Assembly: GCA_030268105.1 (NCBI GenBank)
Contig: BSDZ01000004.1
Coordinates: 1,785,001-1,849,000 of the forward strand
Direction: 5' to 3'
DNA length: 64,000 nt
Source: Volvox africanus
Taxonomy: Eukaryota; Chlorophyta; Chlorophyceae; Chlamydomonadales; Volvocaceae
How positions within the stretch are numbered: position 1 is the stretch's first letter; the number at the start of each line of letters is the position of its first letter. The position numbers and the translations under genes were made by a program. The notes beneath the pieces are model-generated. The model did not search any database. It was given only the letters and a program-made list of their open reading frames with translations, and was not told the origin of the DNA. Below are positions 50,141 to 62,488 of the stretch, one piece after another.

Positions 50141-53100
50141 TTATGCCCCTTTTTCCCCCCTTTGGCCGTGCTGTTTACCTGTCTTGCACAGGAAGCCGTC
50201 CAATTTAGCGGAACAGCCCGTCTCTACAGGTTGCGCAGGTGCCCAGACACAGGTTCGGTCGATGAAGCTGTCTAAGGAAACGTCCGGCGTCGTGCTGCAC
50301 GACAGACTATAGCAGGCACCGTTGACCAATAATGTACCACCATCGTCCGTTGGTATGTACGACAGCTGTTCACCATCCGTCCATTTCTGGACGGCGAGGT
50401 CTAGCCGCAGACCGATCCATAATCGGAGTGATGAACCGCTTCCAAGGGTCGAGTAAAGGTTTGAAGCACGTATTGCGTCTTCCACCGCATGCCATGCATC
50501 CTCCGATACAAAGGATGCTAAATTGCCGCCGCCTGCCACGCAGGCCCCTTGTGCATCCTCAAAGCTTAGCTGCTCTGGTCGCACGTCGTATCGAAAATCG
50601 CCCAGTAGGAATGAAAGAGCGTTGCTGGGTGCGGCTGAAATGCGTGGAGGGAGACGGATGTGGAACAGGCAGTACACAGATCAAGAAAGGCTTAGGCAAA
50701 GCAGGGACGGCTCTGGGGAGGCATCAATCCAGTTAGTGGCTGGAATCGGGATAGATGCAGCAGCACAGAAGATAGGGAGGTCGAGGCACTATGAACCAGT
50801 GGGCATACCGAGGAAACGGAAACGCAAGTGGGTTGTGGGGCTCCAATGATCGCACAATGACGACCACACGCAGTGCATTTCTTTCAGTCCATAACCTTTG
50901 AAAACCCATTGGGATGTCTACACTGCCGAGGTGAATAATCGCTATCCATAGGACAACAGGCACATACAAGCAGAGAAAGATAGTACGGTCAGTAGGAAGG
51001 GCGAACATGCAAGCCAGCTTTGAACAGGAGCACGATGCCTCGTTCCTGAACCATTAAATAACTTATCGAACATAGACAATTCAATTACTGTCCCTACCTG
51101 GCACGACAGGTGGGGATAGCCCCAAAGGCGGCGGGCATTTGCCACGGCATGTCCGCCCGGGCGGCGGGGGTGATGAGAAACGTGGCGGTGAGGGCGGCAA
51201 CGGAAAAGGGGGGGGCGATGGCGGCGTTGGGAGAGGCACCCGGGGTGGAGGTGAAGGTGGCGAGCGGGAAGGTGGCGGCGGTGAAGGGGGGAATGGAGGC
51301 CGCGGCGAGGGTGGCGGCGACGGCGGTGGGGGCAACGGTGGCGGCTGCGGCGACGGCGGCGTTGTCAGCAACGATGATGGCGGCGGAGGAGGACATTTGC
51401 GCCGAGTGCAAGCCTTGGGTGTCTCGGGCACCATTGGTGGATCAGCTGGGGGAGGTAGCGATGGTTGAGATGGCAGCGTCGGCGAGGGCGGTAGCGGCAG
51501 AGGTGGCGAGGGTGGGAGACGAGGCGGGGGTGGCGAAACCCTTGATGGCCTCACACGCACGCCAGGTGAAGGCGGATTGGACATGGTAGCTGCTGGAACA
51601 GGAGTCGGCGGCGGCAGTAGCGGTGGTGGTGGCGACGGTCTCGGGGGTGGCGGGAGTGGTTGCGGCGGCTGTGGCGGTCTGGGGGGCGGCGGTGCTGGTG
51701 GTGGAGACGAAGGAGGTACAGGCGAAGGAGGCGGAGGGGATATACGGGGCGGCGGTGATGTGGGTAATGGCGAAGGTGGTTTTGGTGATGGGGGCGGCGG
51801 CGATGGGGGCGGTGGCGATGGGGGCGGTGGTGAAGGCGGTTGTGGTGTTGGCGGTCTGGGCGGCGGTGGTGATGGGGGCGGTGGCGATGGGGGCGGTGGT
51901 GAAGGCGGTTGTGGTGTTGGCGGTCTGGGCGGCGGGGGTGATGGCGGCGGTGGCGATGGGGGCGGTGGTGAAGGCGGTTGTGGTGTTGGCGGTCTGGGCG
52001 GCGGAGGTGATGGCGGCGGCGGCGATGGTGGCACCGGGGACGGCGGTGGGGGCGATGGTGGAGGCGGAGACGGCGGCGGCGGCGATGGTGGTAAGGGGGA
52101 AGGCGGCGGCGGAGATGGCGGCGGCGGTGGTGGTGGTGAAGGCGGTGATGGAGGTTGCCTGAAGGGCCCAGGTGGTGACGGCGGCGGTGATGATGGCATA
52201 GGAGGAGGAGGCGAAGGGGGCCGCGGTGGCGATGGAGCCGGGGGTAACGGGGAAGGTGGCATAGGCAACGGTGGTGGCGGTGAAGGTGGTAGCGGCGATG
52301 GCAATCGGGCGGGTGGTGGCGATGAACGAGCGGGCGGCGGCAAACGCGGCGACGGCGGTGGCGGACTCAAGTCCACGGGTTCTGGAGCATCCGGCGGCAG
52401 CGTGGGCAGGTCGGGGGGCGGCGGCCCCTGACCAGCCGGGGGCGGTGGTGGAACATCGGAACGCCCCGAGACCGGAAACACAAACATGGGACTGGGAGCG
52501 GCACACCGGAACGGAAGAGGATGAGGGTGGTGGTGAAGGCAACGGTAAGAAGACGGTGAGGAAGATCTCACGGTTCGGCACGGTACATGTGTGTTACATA
52601 AAACAAGGGACTAGGCAACACCGAATCAACGAGTTACCCCATCCCGTGCCGATTGCCAAGCGGCGAACATGTGGCTTTCCTTCAACCTTACGTGTTAGGA
52701 GTTAGTTCTAGCGCTCGCTTGAACCCGAACCCGCCAGCTAAGCCCGCCTTATTGCCCGCGAGTACCCGATTCATACGCCCGTAACCCCTGCCATGCAGTG
52801 ATAATGGGTGTAGTGCACGCAATACGCGATAACAAAACAGTTTCGTAAGGACTCTCGAGTTGTAAACAATGCAATCCTTTCCCAGGGCCCTACGCACCAG
52901 CACTCATAGTTGTCAACCTTTTTGTCGTATACGCCCACCTCCAGCACACCCTGCGCCCTGGTGACGGGGTTCGCAAGTGAAGACAGCGTCGGACAATTGC
53001 CCTTCATGCTGAAGCACAGCGTTGTGGTATTAATTTTCTCGAAGGGGATGAACATGTTCGTAATCTTGAATGTCGGCTTGTCCAGGTCGCCCTGCAAAGG

Positions 53101-54870
53101 CCATTCGCAGGTCGGTGTAGGGTCGGACTGATATAATGAAGACCCAGGAATTGTGATATGCGCCCGGGCAAGCACATTTCCCCCGATGTCATTCCATGCA
53201 CCCACTCACCACACTTCACACACTTACTCCCTGAACTGCAGTTCCCCGAATCATTATAAGCCCAGATACCGAGTTATCAAACCCACTTCCGCAATCCCAC
53301 AAATACCGTGAGTTCACCATCTTACATGCAAATATTCCTTAAATGCTGCAGTTGTCGGCGCATTGTTCACCGTGATGTTAAAGATGTCGCTTCGCTGGCA
53401 TATCGGGTCTGTCAGGCGTTGAAACGGCATCAAAACGGCCGGGCGGAAGGCTGACGGGTGTAAGTATCGTGCATGTGATGTGCCTCCTAATATTATTTGT
53501 TGCGGCCTTATACGATACATTAACGTGGGGCCACCATGCAAACCCCGTCGATGGCCCGAATGGAAATGATCTCTCACAGTAAGAGGAACCTAAGATCCTG
53601 AACAAAGCGTGCGCAACTTCGGACGGTGACTGGAGAGACATGCGGAGGGAACAAAAGAATGCGTTTATTTGAACCCCCGAGTGCCAAGCCTAATAGACAT
53701 CCTGACCAAAAGCGCCTACTAGAGCCCCCAAGCTGCCTGGTGCGACTAACCAGCTTGCTAGCCGATCTTACGCTGGCTAGGAACTAGGGAATTCCCTATT
53801 CCACCATCCTTTGCCTTCCTAAGCAAACCCTGTTTCCATTGTCTTACCCATGTAGAACTTGAACTTATTGATGCGATTTTCCCCGCAGCATCGCAAGCCG
53901 CCAGGCGTGCATTGGCTGGCGGGCCGGTAGCCGAAGCGAAAGCACACCCGACTGAAGCGCGTGGGATCCTCCACGTAAGAGACAAGCGTCAGCGTCCAAC
54001 GGTTGACCGCAGGGCTGAGTTTGCAGCCCTCCCATGGGAACTTGGAACCGGTCAGGTAGCTGGCGCGGCCTAAGGATAGATATTAAGGTTCGCACGAGAT
54101 ACATACCTACGCTTATTAGCCCGTGGCGTGCGGGTACATGAACAACAACACTTCACAGCCCACGCTCGAATTGAAACATAATAAGCTTAGGTTCGTGGGT
54201 GCGGTTCGTCCCTCGCTCTTGCAGGGACAAGGATAACCAACACTGTTAAAGTGACATGGGTTGCAAGTTTGTTTAGGAGATTAACCTTCCATGCTTTCGG
54301 CTGCATTGTACACAAAATTACCATCTGCAGCAACTGCATGTATCAAGGTGGATTGCTAGAATCCGAGATGAGAGAGGTAAAGATCCAATCTGTGCTGTCA
54401 ATGGAGACCTCATCTGCTTGAAGACGATGGCACCAATCATCTCGTCATCCCGTCATTGAATCCTGTCATCAGACTGATGATCAAGTGAGCCGTTTGTAGA
54501 GTGCGGTAGCGTGGGAAAAACTCCGAAAGCAGCGCTCCAGAACCGTTCCCGCCGGAAAACCGCTCCCAAAAATGTGAGCATTCTACAGTATCGAAGACAC
54601 AACAAATAGCTGCAATAGAAACCTGATAGACCCTAACTTCAGGAAGCCCACAGTTAGCCCCAACGCGAGCATCAAACCATGTTGACTATAATAACTCATA
54701 TGCCCCATGCACAAACCACACAACCTAATACATCGCTTTATGCAAGCTAATACACATGTTCCAACTCTGAGGCCAAGGTCTGCCATGATAGGACCTTGCT
54801 TACTTGCTTGTGTCAGTAGAACGAAGCCCAGAACGACCAAGAGCAGCCACTCTCGCATGGGTTGCCCCAT
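50141..54870 (-). CDS. Pherophorin / SPPPP shaft / C-type lectin chimera
   Basis: Six exons, complement(50141-50634, 51098-52491, 52898-53127, 53326-53450, 53848-54069, 54804-54870), give 843 residues with every phase matching (1,1,0,2,1). Residues 1-22 are a signal peptide ([17 protein letters not shown]). Residues 23-216 are a pherophorin domain: [57 protein letters not shown] and a final CCP that is created exactly at a splice junction (TG|T). Residues about 217-679 are an SPPPP shaft. The rest is one C-type lectin domain ([29 protein letters not shown]). Pherophorins are extracellular-matrix glycoproteins of volvocine algae, so this is likely a wall or matrix component that also presents a lectin head. 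The internal minus-strand frame begins with no ATG of its own, which supports the upstream exons. Confidence 0.85.
51832..52038 (-). repeat. Three 69-bp tandem repeats in the SPPPP shaft
   Basis: GAAGGCGGTTGTGG recurs at 51832, 51901 and 51970 (+ strand), a 69-bp period. Each unit encodes about 23 residues containing [18 protein letters not shown]. The near identity points to recent duplication. Confidence 0.9.
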
Positions 54871-55483
54871 GCTTCGTGATCCTAGCCTACGTGTTAGGGC
54901 GAAAACATCATAAAATATGCTGCAACTCTAATGTGCTGGCACCACTTGGCTGAGCGACCAGAAGCATCATTCCCGCCACACTATTTTTGCAAAACCTCTT
55001 GATGAGTGACCAGACGAGGAGGATCCCACCTTGATTGTGTATTTCAGCGAGCTTCCTTTGGTGAAACAGTGGTAGCAAAGACTAATCCTGACAAATTCGG
55101 ATGAAAATTGATGGAGAAAAGACGCCAGAAATGGTGTTTTTCCCGACGTTTTCTTCTGGGGCCGGATGTTGAAGGTGGATAACGTGGACTAAGTTACACA
55201 AGGGGTGAATATCGGCCCCTCAATCTATGCCCAAATATAGTTGATTGGGCACATATACAAAACTAAATATGAAGTTAATTAAAGCCATGCGGCTTAAAAT
55301 ACTCCCAAGCGTGAAATCGCGCATACGGACATGCCGTAGCGTAAGGCTTGGTGGGCGAGACGGAGCTCGACCGTAGCGATCCAGTCTCACTCTCTTATCG
55401 TAAATAATATAGTACGATGTCAAACACTCTCGGACAACCCTTCAACTCTATCGACGCGGCAAAATACGCTGCGCGCGAAAGAG
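54871..55483. other. Intergenic; promoter of the chimera and 3' UTR of EIF1AD
   Basis: A TTACA at 55194-55198 (TGTAA on the minus strand) lies about 290 nt beyond the EIF1AD stop codon at 55484 and is its likely poly(A) signal. No other gene seen. Confidence 0.5.
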
Positions 55484-56370
55484 TCAATAATCTTCCTCGT
55501 CGCTTTCTGAAACGTCATGGTAAACCACCTACGTGCATCATTTAAGACGTGTCATATTTAATTTACAAATGAAATAGGGCAATTAATCCCTCACCTTGCG
55601 GTTCGAGTTCTGCGGTAAGGCCGACGCTCCAACATCGTCTTCCGCTGGTCCCGCCTGTCCCTCTTCATCCCCATCCTGATCGCTATCAGATGGCGGCATC
55701 ACTGTCCAACGAGGGAAGCAGGAGGTGACATCGTGCAGGGGGGCCTCATTCTGACCAAAACCCAACTACTCAAAATGACATTTTAAGCTCGCAAATGCTC
55801 GCCACACCAAGGGGACCTACATTTTTCCAGGGAACTCTTCTCCCCTTTGAGAACGAATTCCTCAGGCCTGCAGAAACCGTGCCCAGATTAAGCTACACCG
55901 GAGCCGGGAATCGCGCAGATACTGGCACGCTATCCTCAATTGTCTCACCAGACGCCGGGCATCTTGGTCAGCTGCTTAATATGGTCATCGTACAGAACGG
56001 ATAGGATTGTCCCTGTCACCTTTGTGTCTTCCCCCGCAGCTGGGCTGTCTTCCACAAGCAAATAACCCCCACGTTTGACCCACAATTTCTTGTTGAACTT
56101 GGCGGGCATCAGCACCAACGTTTGGCGTCCATCCGGAAACTCCACCTGGCAGAGGGAAGCCCTACGCCAAATAAGCTTGTGTGTCCTCCCCCGAAAAAAT
56201 CTCCTACACCCGTTCTTGGAGGAGAAACACCTCGACCCATTAGAAATCTATCTCACCGCTATGAGATTGCTGCCCCGAGAGCCAAGCGCTCTCACAATAG
56301 ATTGCCCTGGCCCAGGCGGCTGGACATCCTCATCGAGCCCTAACGTCACATGTTTGCGGCTGCGAGACAT
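55484..56370 (-). CDS. EIF1AD: EIF1AD-like protein (eIF1A domain-containing)
   Basis: Five exons, complement(55484-55528, 55595-55701, 55821-55867, 55949-56145, 56257-56370), give 169 residues; human EIF1AD is of similar length. The N-terminus MSRSRKHVTL leads into an S1-like/OB fold: SIVRALGSRGSNLIAVEFPD, TLVLMPAKFNKKLWVKRGGY, LLVEDSP and TILSVLYDDHIKQL. GVWPEEF follows (human has GFWPEAF). The acidic tail reads SDSDQDGDEE..LPQNSNRKVVYHDVSESDEEDY, matching the human NTNRRQYHESEEE end. Family members bind RNA and are linked to ribosome/nuclear functions and translation-factor-like folds; the exact role is unsettled. The 47-nt and 45-nt exons were placed because they restore the conserved WPEEF and tail motifs in phase. 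It shares a promoter region with the mTERF gene. Confidence 0.9.
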
Positions 56371-56689
56371 AGCGATGATTTAAATGAAACTCATATGAGC
56401 TTATAAAACGAGTTTAAAGAACTGCTTATTGACTGACTTCACGCGAAACCAAAATGCTGAATCCGCAAAGCATGGGGTTTGGCATTTACGACACGTCTTG
56501 TATTATGTATTGCTAGTAAGTTCATGTTATAATTTTAAAGGTTATCATCGTTGACGTTGTTTTGCACGGCCGCCGACACCGACTTCTGCGAACGTCAATT
56601 TAGCCAGGGGCCACGGCTTCTTCATAAGTAAATCATATCCGTCTTGAGTATTACTTATTGAACTTCAAAACTCATACTATCCGAAGAAA
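56371..56689. promoter_or_regulatory. Divergent promoter region, EIF1AD / mTERF
   Basis: 319 bp between the EIF1AD start (56370, minus) and the proposed mTERF start (56690, plus). It is AT-rich. No specific element identified; the mTERF start is provisional. Confidence 0.45.
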
Positions 56690-59600
56690 ATGAAAATGAG
56701 AGCAATCTGTCCGGGACTGAGGCATGTCACAGGACGTCCCTTGGCACTGACTGCTCACGTTCACCCAGCAAGCTGTCGGTTCCGCACGCACGCTCCGGGA
56801 CCGCGAGTACAACCTGTGGTGGCTCAAAGCTGTCGTGGCGTTTCTGGGTGGTCTTGGCGTGGTCACTATCGGCAGGCCCACAATCGGTGTTCCCAGCACT
56901 CGAGACTGGTACTCATACATAACAATGGCAGGTCTTCGGGAGCAACGTCGCCTGAACCGGACCTTTGGTCCACCGGTGCGTCATTTATCCCACGAGGGGG
57001 TAAAACCGCACACGTACGGCGGCTGAAGAGGAACCAGCCGTTCCAAGGGCTATTCGCGAAATTCGACTGGCAGCTTCAAGAGTCGCTTAGATGAAATGTA
57101 CCGCCTTCAGCCCGAAGGCCTGGGCATTGCACATGGTCGTTCCCTGAACTTTTACTTGTGCACCTATCATATATGCATTCTTCGACGGCACTTGTCGGCA
57201 AGTCGTCCTTGCCTTGCCAAGCCTCCTCCTAGCTCCAACGCAAGAAGAAAATGTTCGTGTCATCACGACAGCATTTTTCGTGCTGCGTTCAACTCTGCTT
57301 GGGCGTTCCCTTGCCGATATGTTGCGGTGAATTCGAAGGGGATCTGTATCGTGAAGGCGCGGAGCGGCTACGCACATTTATGGCCGTGTTGCCTGAATTG
57401 GCTGAACATGACGCAGTGTTGGGGGCCCTTCTCAGCAACAACCCCGAGCTGGTCGTTGCCGACCCGCAGGAGGTGCGCACGTTTGTTGTTCGGGAAATGT
57501 GGATGGTTCATGAATGATAACAGCCTCAACTTCCTGCTGGACGGCACGAGACGCAGAAGCAGAACCCAAGCTCTGCAGCTGAGTGGAAGCCTCATGTGGG
57601 TTTTTCGGGCCGCGATGGAGATTGAAAGCTGCAAAATGATTTGCAGATACAGATAGGGTGGCGGATTTTTGCGTTGCCATTTGGGTTTTGCCTTTCATCC
57701 GTGTTTGTGTTTGGGCCCGCGGCTGCAGGTACGACAGCAGCTAGAGGCGCTGTCTGAGGCCCTGGGTGTGTCGTTGCTGCGTGCAGCCCGGCTGGTTGCC
57801 CGGGTCTCTGCTGTCTGGGAACAGATACCAGGGGAAGCGGCCAGCAAGGTGCGCGCTATGGCGTCGGAGCTTGGTGTGGGCTTGGAGGTTGCACTGGATT
57901 TATACGGCAGCCAGCCTGGAATCTGGGCGGTGAATCACCCGAGCATTATCAAAGACAGGTGGGTTGATGTGCGCACGGTTGAAGGTTCATTTGGGCTGAA
58001 TCCAGGGATCTGATAGGTTCAGTTGTCGAATGCATCCATCCTAAGGCATTAAAGCTTTGGCTATTCACAGTTTCATTGATCCCCTTCATGCACACCATAC
58101 ATGCCGAAGAACGGCCAGGTATCTCCCACCTCGCATGCCCAACTGTCAACGCCACACCTCCTCACGGCCCCTCCTCCCTCTCTTTCCATGCATCCACCCT
58201 TCTGCATAGATTGGATGTCTTAGCTACTAAGCTGGGTCTGCCCTTGTCAGACATGGTGACGCTGGTGGGCCGCCAGGCGCTGCTGTGGGTTGTGCCGCCC
58301 ATCCACTTGGCTTCCACTGTCGGCGACATAGCCGGTGGTCTGGGACTGACGCCGGATGAGGCGATGGAGCTGATTGCGAAGGTGCCGCCAGTAGTGACGG
58401 TGGAGAAGCGGCTATTGCGGCTGAGTGTACAGGGTGAGGGGACCGAGGGCCTCTGCTGAGTAAAGCTGTGGGGCAGTAATCGAAGCTTTTGAGGCTGGAG
58501 GCAGACCGGCTGGGTTGTACTGTACGTTTTCTGACCTCGACCTCCAGCAGCTTCAAGTGGTCACGACTAGCCAGCTAATCTCTCACTACTCTCTGCCACC
58601 GTGCTTTTCCTCCTCGTGTTGCATCATGATTGTGACTTCCATCATGGAGGCCCGTTCCTGATCTCTTACGCACCTCTGTTGCCATCCTCTTGATGCCACC
58701 TTGTCCCCGGGGGCCTTTGGCTCAACCAGGGGTCTGTTCAACTACAGGCGTGCCGCCGCCGGCGCTCCTGGAGCTGCTGTCACGCAACCTTGGGTTAGTG
58801 GCAGTGCCTACGGAGTTGATGGCGGCTTCCCTGGAGCGGCTGGCGGCTGACCTAGCCTGCCGCCCCGAGGACGTGGTGGCACTCATGACCAAGCAGCCCA
58901 CGCTGCTGTGCGCGCAGGTAGCCGGGTAGCATGGGTATCTTTGGACAGGGGTACAGGCGTGGGGCTTCGGCAGGCGGGTGGCGAGCACCTCACCCGTAAT
59001 ACGCACACCGCCCTGCTTCAGGAACGCTACGTTCATTCGCCCATTCCTTCTGTGCCTTGTGGCGCATGACCCTTTCTCGATAAACAGGCGTCACACGGAC
59101 GTGATAGTGAGAAACTCAAGTGCGGGAGGGGTGTGTCTGACCACAGCACCACTCCCCAGTGGCACCATTCAATGAAGCCCAGACCGAGCCGTTGACGGGG
59201 CCAGGAGCGAAAAGGCGTTGCCATTAATCAACAACCCCATGTCTGTACTGCACCTCCTCGAACCCACACCCCTGTCCTCCTGCAACTCCAAATCCGCACC
59301 CACTACCATAACTACACACCCGAACCTTAGCCGCGGCGTTAACCTGCCTGCCTGCATGCGCCTGCCGTACTACAGTACGGCACTATCCAGGCAGCATTGG
59401 AACTCCTAGAGCTGGGCTTGGGCGTGGATCGTGGCGTCGCGCTGGCAGTGTTGGCATCGCAGCCGCTGCTCATGTACGATACGACCGCTGACACAGTTGC
59501 ATCGCGGCTGGAGGCGCTGGGCGCAGCATTCGGGCTGTCCCCGGACGCCGCACGCCAGCTTGCCGCATCACAACCGGCGCTGTTGGTGGTCGCTCCGGCT

Positions 59601-61280
59601 ACATTACGGTCGGCAGTGAGCCTTGTGGGTGCGTCCACGGGTAGCACGTTAGCGGAGTGCTTGGAACTTGCACGGAGTGACCCGGGGGCGTTCGTCATGG
59701 CGACGCTGCAGGTGAGGCTGGCGATGATCGATGAGGGCGATGCACCAGGCTTTGCGATCATGTACCAGGATCGTGAGGGCTATACATTAAGGGCTTTGGG
59801 GCATTCGTTGCGCGTCTTTCTGGTCAGGGATCATCAGGCCACGCCCTTTCCCTCGTGACGCAAAACGGCTCGCGTCCACACGCAGTGGCTACATGCTGCA
59901 ACACAGTGCAGCGCGTCATGCACATAATTGATAGTGGACGTTTTGTGGGTTTGTAGCATTTACCTGAGCTGAGCTGAGCTGAGCTGAGCTGAGCTTGATA
60001 ATTTTATTGCTTATGGCGGAAAAGGATGAAGCTCGCAACGCGGCACGGTCTCTTACAGCTGGATGCATGCTACAGTGCTGCAGCGCACGCACTGTGCGGT
60101 CCCGCAATACACTGTGCGGTCCCGCAGAATCATCGTACTGCATGGCACCATACCACATCAGGCATCACGCCAATCCACACCAAGCTGCACGTAGATTGTC
60201 TCCCCATCCACACCATGCCGCATGGCACCCTGTCTCTCCGCAGGACTCGCTGTTGGAGGCTTGGTCGGCCAGACTGGAGTTGCCGCCGGAGGCTGTGTCT
60301 GCAATGCTCGCGGCCCAGCCTGCATTATTGGAGTTGACACCCACCACCGTCAAGGCACGACTTGAGTCCCTGGCGGCGCTGTTCGGTGTACCGCTGGGGA
60401 TTGCAGCGCAGCTGGCCCTCAAACACACGGCGTTGGCGGCGGTGCCTCCAAATGCCACCATCACGCGGGCCAAGAACATATCGATGGCACTGCGGATCTC
60501 CATGCAGGTTAGCAACATTAAGAACTCGGTTCCGGACATGCTTTGGATGGCGCTGATACATAGTGATATTGCAGATTTCACTTGGAACTTGTCCGTGTTC
60601 TGACCTGCTTATCTGTAGATTGCTTATTGTACACGTGCATCAGGCGTGCGGTAAGCTGTCATCCTACACATATGATATCCGGACACAAGCTGTCAAGGCA
60701 CGACACTGCGTTCCTGGAAGTTCCATAATATATCCCGACTGAGAGCGGGCTTAAAACCTCTCGACAACCAGAAGGAGGGTGGATGTGCTCCCGATGTCGA
60801 TAGACGGTGCAGACCTCGGTTATAGTGATTTGAGAGCCGACCAGGAGTGGAGTTGAGGCCGCCGTTCATCCGGCAGAAATTTCTACTGGATGCTGGCGGT
60901 GGGTGCTGAACCCGGGAAACTCACCGAATTCGAAGAAATGGATGAACGGATGAGGGTGTCCTCAAATGCAGTGAAGCCAAAAACCCTATCCCACACACAT
61001 GATGTCTCCTCGTCATCTCAGTGTCTTCATGGTGCTTGTTTCTTGACCCAAAGTGTAACATGTGATGCACGCACAGGGCGCCGCCACCATAATAGCAAAG
61101 GAGCCTGCAATGCTTGCCGTGCTGGCGTACGGCGCTGCAGAGCTTCGTGGCTCGGGCGTGGCGGACGATGTGGGCGAGGTAGGCGCCGCGTATGAGTTCT
61201 ACACCATGGACTGGCTACAACGGCAGCTTAAGGAGATGCAGCCGACACGTGTCACCAGCTTCGCCACATTGGATTCCTAG
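56690..61280 (+). CDS. mTERF-family organellar protein
   Basis: Eight exons, 56690-56999, 57339-57472, 57729-57958, 58210-58433, 58748-58917, 59376-59711, 60244-60507 and 61077-61280, give 623 residues in phase. From about residue 105 on the protein is a run of mTERF-like units, each a helix pair ending in a P-x-LL or P-x-V box. Examples are NNPELVVADP, LGVSLLRAARLVARV, LGLTPDEAMELIAKVPPVV, KQPTLLCAQ, ASQPLLMYD, SPDAARQLAASQPALLVV and AAQPALLELTP. mTERF proteins bind nucleic acid in mitochondria or chloroplasts and affect transcription, RNA maturation or translation. The first exon is Arg/Ala/Ser-rich, compatible with a transit peptide, but its junction (GTAAAA donor to an AAG acceptor at 57338) is uncertain. 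From 57729 onward the model is solid. A dispersed repeat copy lies in the last intron. Confidence 0.8.
59964..59996. repeat. GAGCT pentamer repeat
   Basis: About six tandem CTGAG/GAGCT units in an mTERF intron. A separate near-perfect tandem duplication, CACTGTGCGGTCCCGCA, lies at about 60089-60127. Confidence 0.9.
60735..61005 (-). repeat. Dispersed repeat, copy C, inside an intron
   Basis: Reverse complement matches copy A across both flanks: TGTGGGATAGGG, CACCCTCATCCG, CCCGGGTTCAGCACCCACC, GAAATTTCTGCCGGAT, GCCTCAACTCCACTC and CGCTCTCAG. It lies wholly in the last intron (60508-61076) of the mTERF gene. Confidence 0.8.
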
Positions 61281-62488
61281 CAGCGCACCAATGGTTCGGA
61301 TTGGTGGTTGCATTGCGGCTTCTTAGGCTATGCGGTTGTTGCTGAAGTCCGCGGTCTGCTTATGTGGTACCTGACGGGGTTCTTATGGCTGGGGTTTGGG
61401 CTCGGGTTCCATGGGGGGTGTGACAGGGGGAAGCGACTTCCAGCATGAATTAAGCCTCCCTTTGGTCAATGGGATGGACGTTACCCTGGGTCCTCCTTGT
61501 AACGATTGGTAACCGGTAATGGGCATTGGAACAGAGGACAGCATGCTTGGGAACTCCGAAAACGCGAAATGATCCATCAAAGGACTTGGCCCATATCATA
61601 TGTCAAGACATGCCTTAGCTGGAAAGCCGGCCCCCCGTACAGGGAAAATCCATTATATCATTACTTATTAACATTTCCACCGTTTCATAGTGGCTTATCG
61701 ACGACGCGGCGTCGTTTGCTTGTAGGTGGGTGGCTGGTGGCCAAATGTTCGGGGCAGGCAGCCGGATACTAGCTTGGTCGGCATCGTAGCAGCACTTGAG
61801 AGCAGCCATAACATCTGCCAGAACGGAAGCAAACTACCTGCCCACCATCCAACTGTTTTCAGCTTCAGCGGACCTTCTCCATGTCAAGCCCCTCCTGGAC
61901 ATATGGCCAAAATAACTCGAAAAAGCAAAAACGAAATTGCTGCGGGGTATTTGTCACGCGCAAAAAGGTAGCCGAACGAAGCTTGCATTGATATCAGAAC
62001 AAGATGCGCACGTGGGAGCTTGTGGGTTTTGTGATGCCCTTTGTTAGTTTATCCCCATACACAGCTCACAGAATGAAAGGACCGTCTCTGACCTTCAAAA
62101 GGGCTGAGACCCTGACCTATCCCCGTTACCCCGTAATGAAAAAGCACATGCGAAATGCATTGACTGTGCAAAAATACAAAATCTTCACACAACCCTAAGT
62201 CCCGCACCCACACTACAAACAGAATACTGTCAAGCTTGCCTGGAACTCTCTAAGCCCACAACTCGCTCGTCCAAACACCCTAAGTTTTCCCTAAAATTGC
62301 CTCGATCACATGCAAACATATCGTGACGCATGGGGCTCGTTTAGTCCTTTCATTACGCCACGGCTGCTTCTCCCAACATAAGAAAACAAGTTTCACCCTA
62401 AGCCAAGGCTAACTTCGCTGCAGTTAAGTATGGCCAGCATGTCTGGCAAGATCACCATCGCAGCAGCACCGCTGGGGCCGTACTGTCC
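61281..62488. other. Intergenic between two convergent genes
   Basis: 3' flanks of the mTERF gene and of the minus-strand chorismate mutase gene. No coding exon recognised. Confidence 0.5.
61498..61502 (+). terminator. TGTAA poly(A) signal
   Basis: TGTAA about 220 nt beyond the mTERF stop codon at 61280. Confidence 0.5.

Noticed and set aside
50141..50180. GTAAAC donor after the lectin motif, suggesting another downstream exon
   Set aside because: A stop follows within 14 codons and TGTAA lies 74 nt after it; no further lectin exon was found down to 49400.
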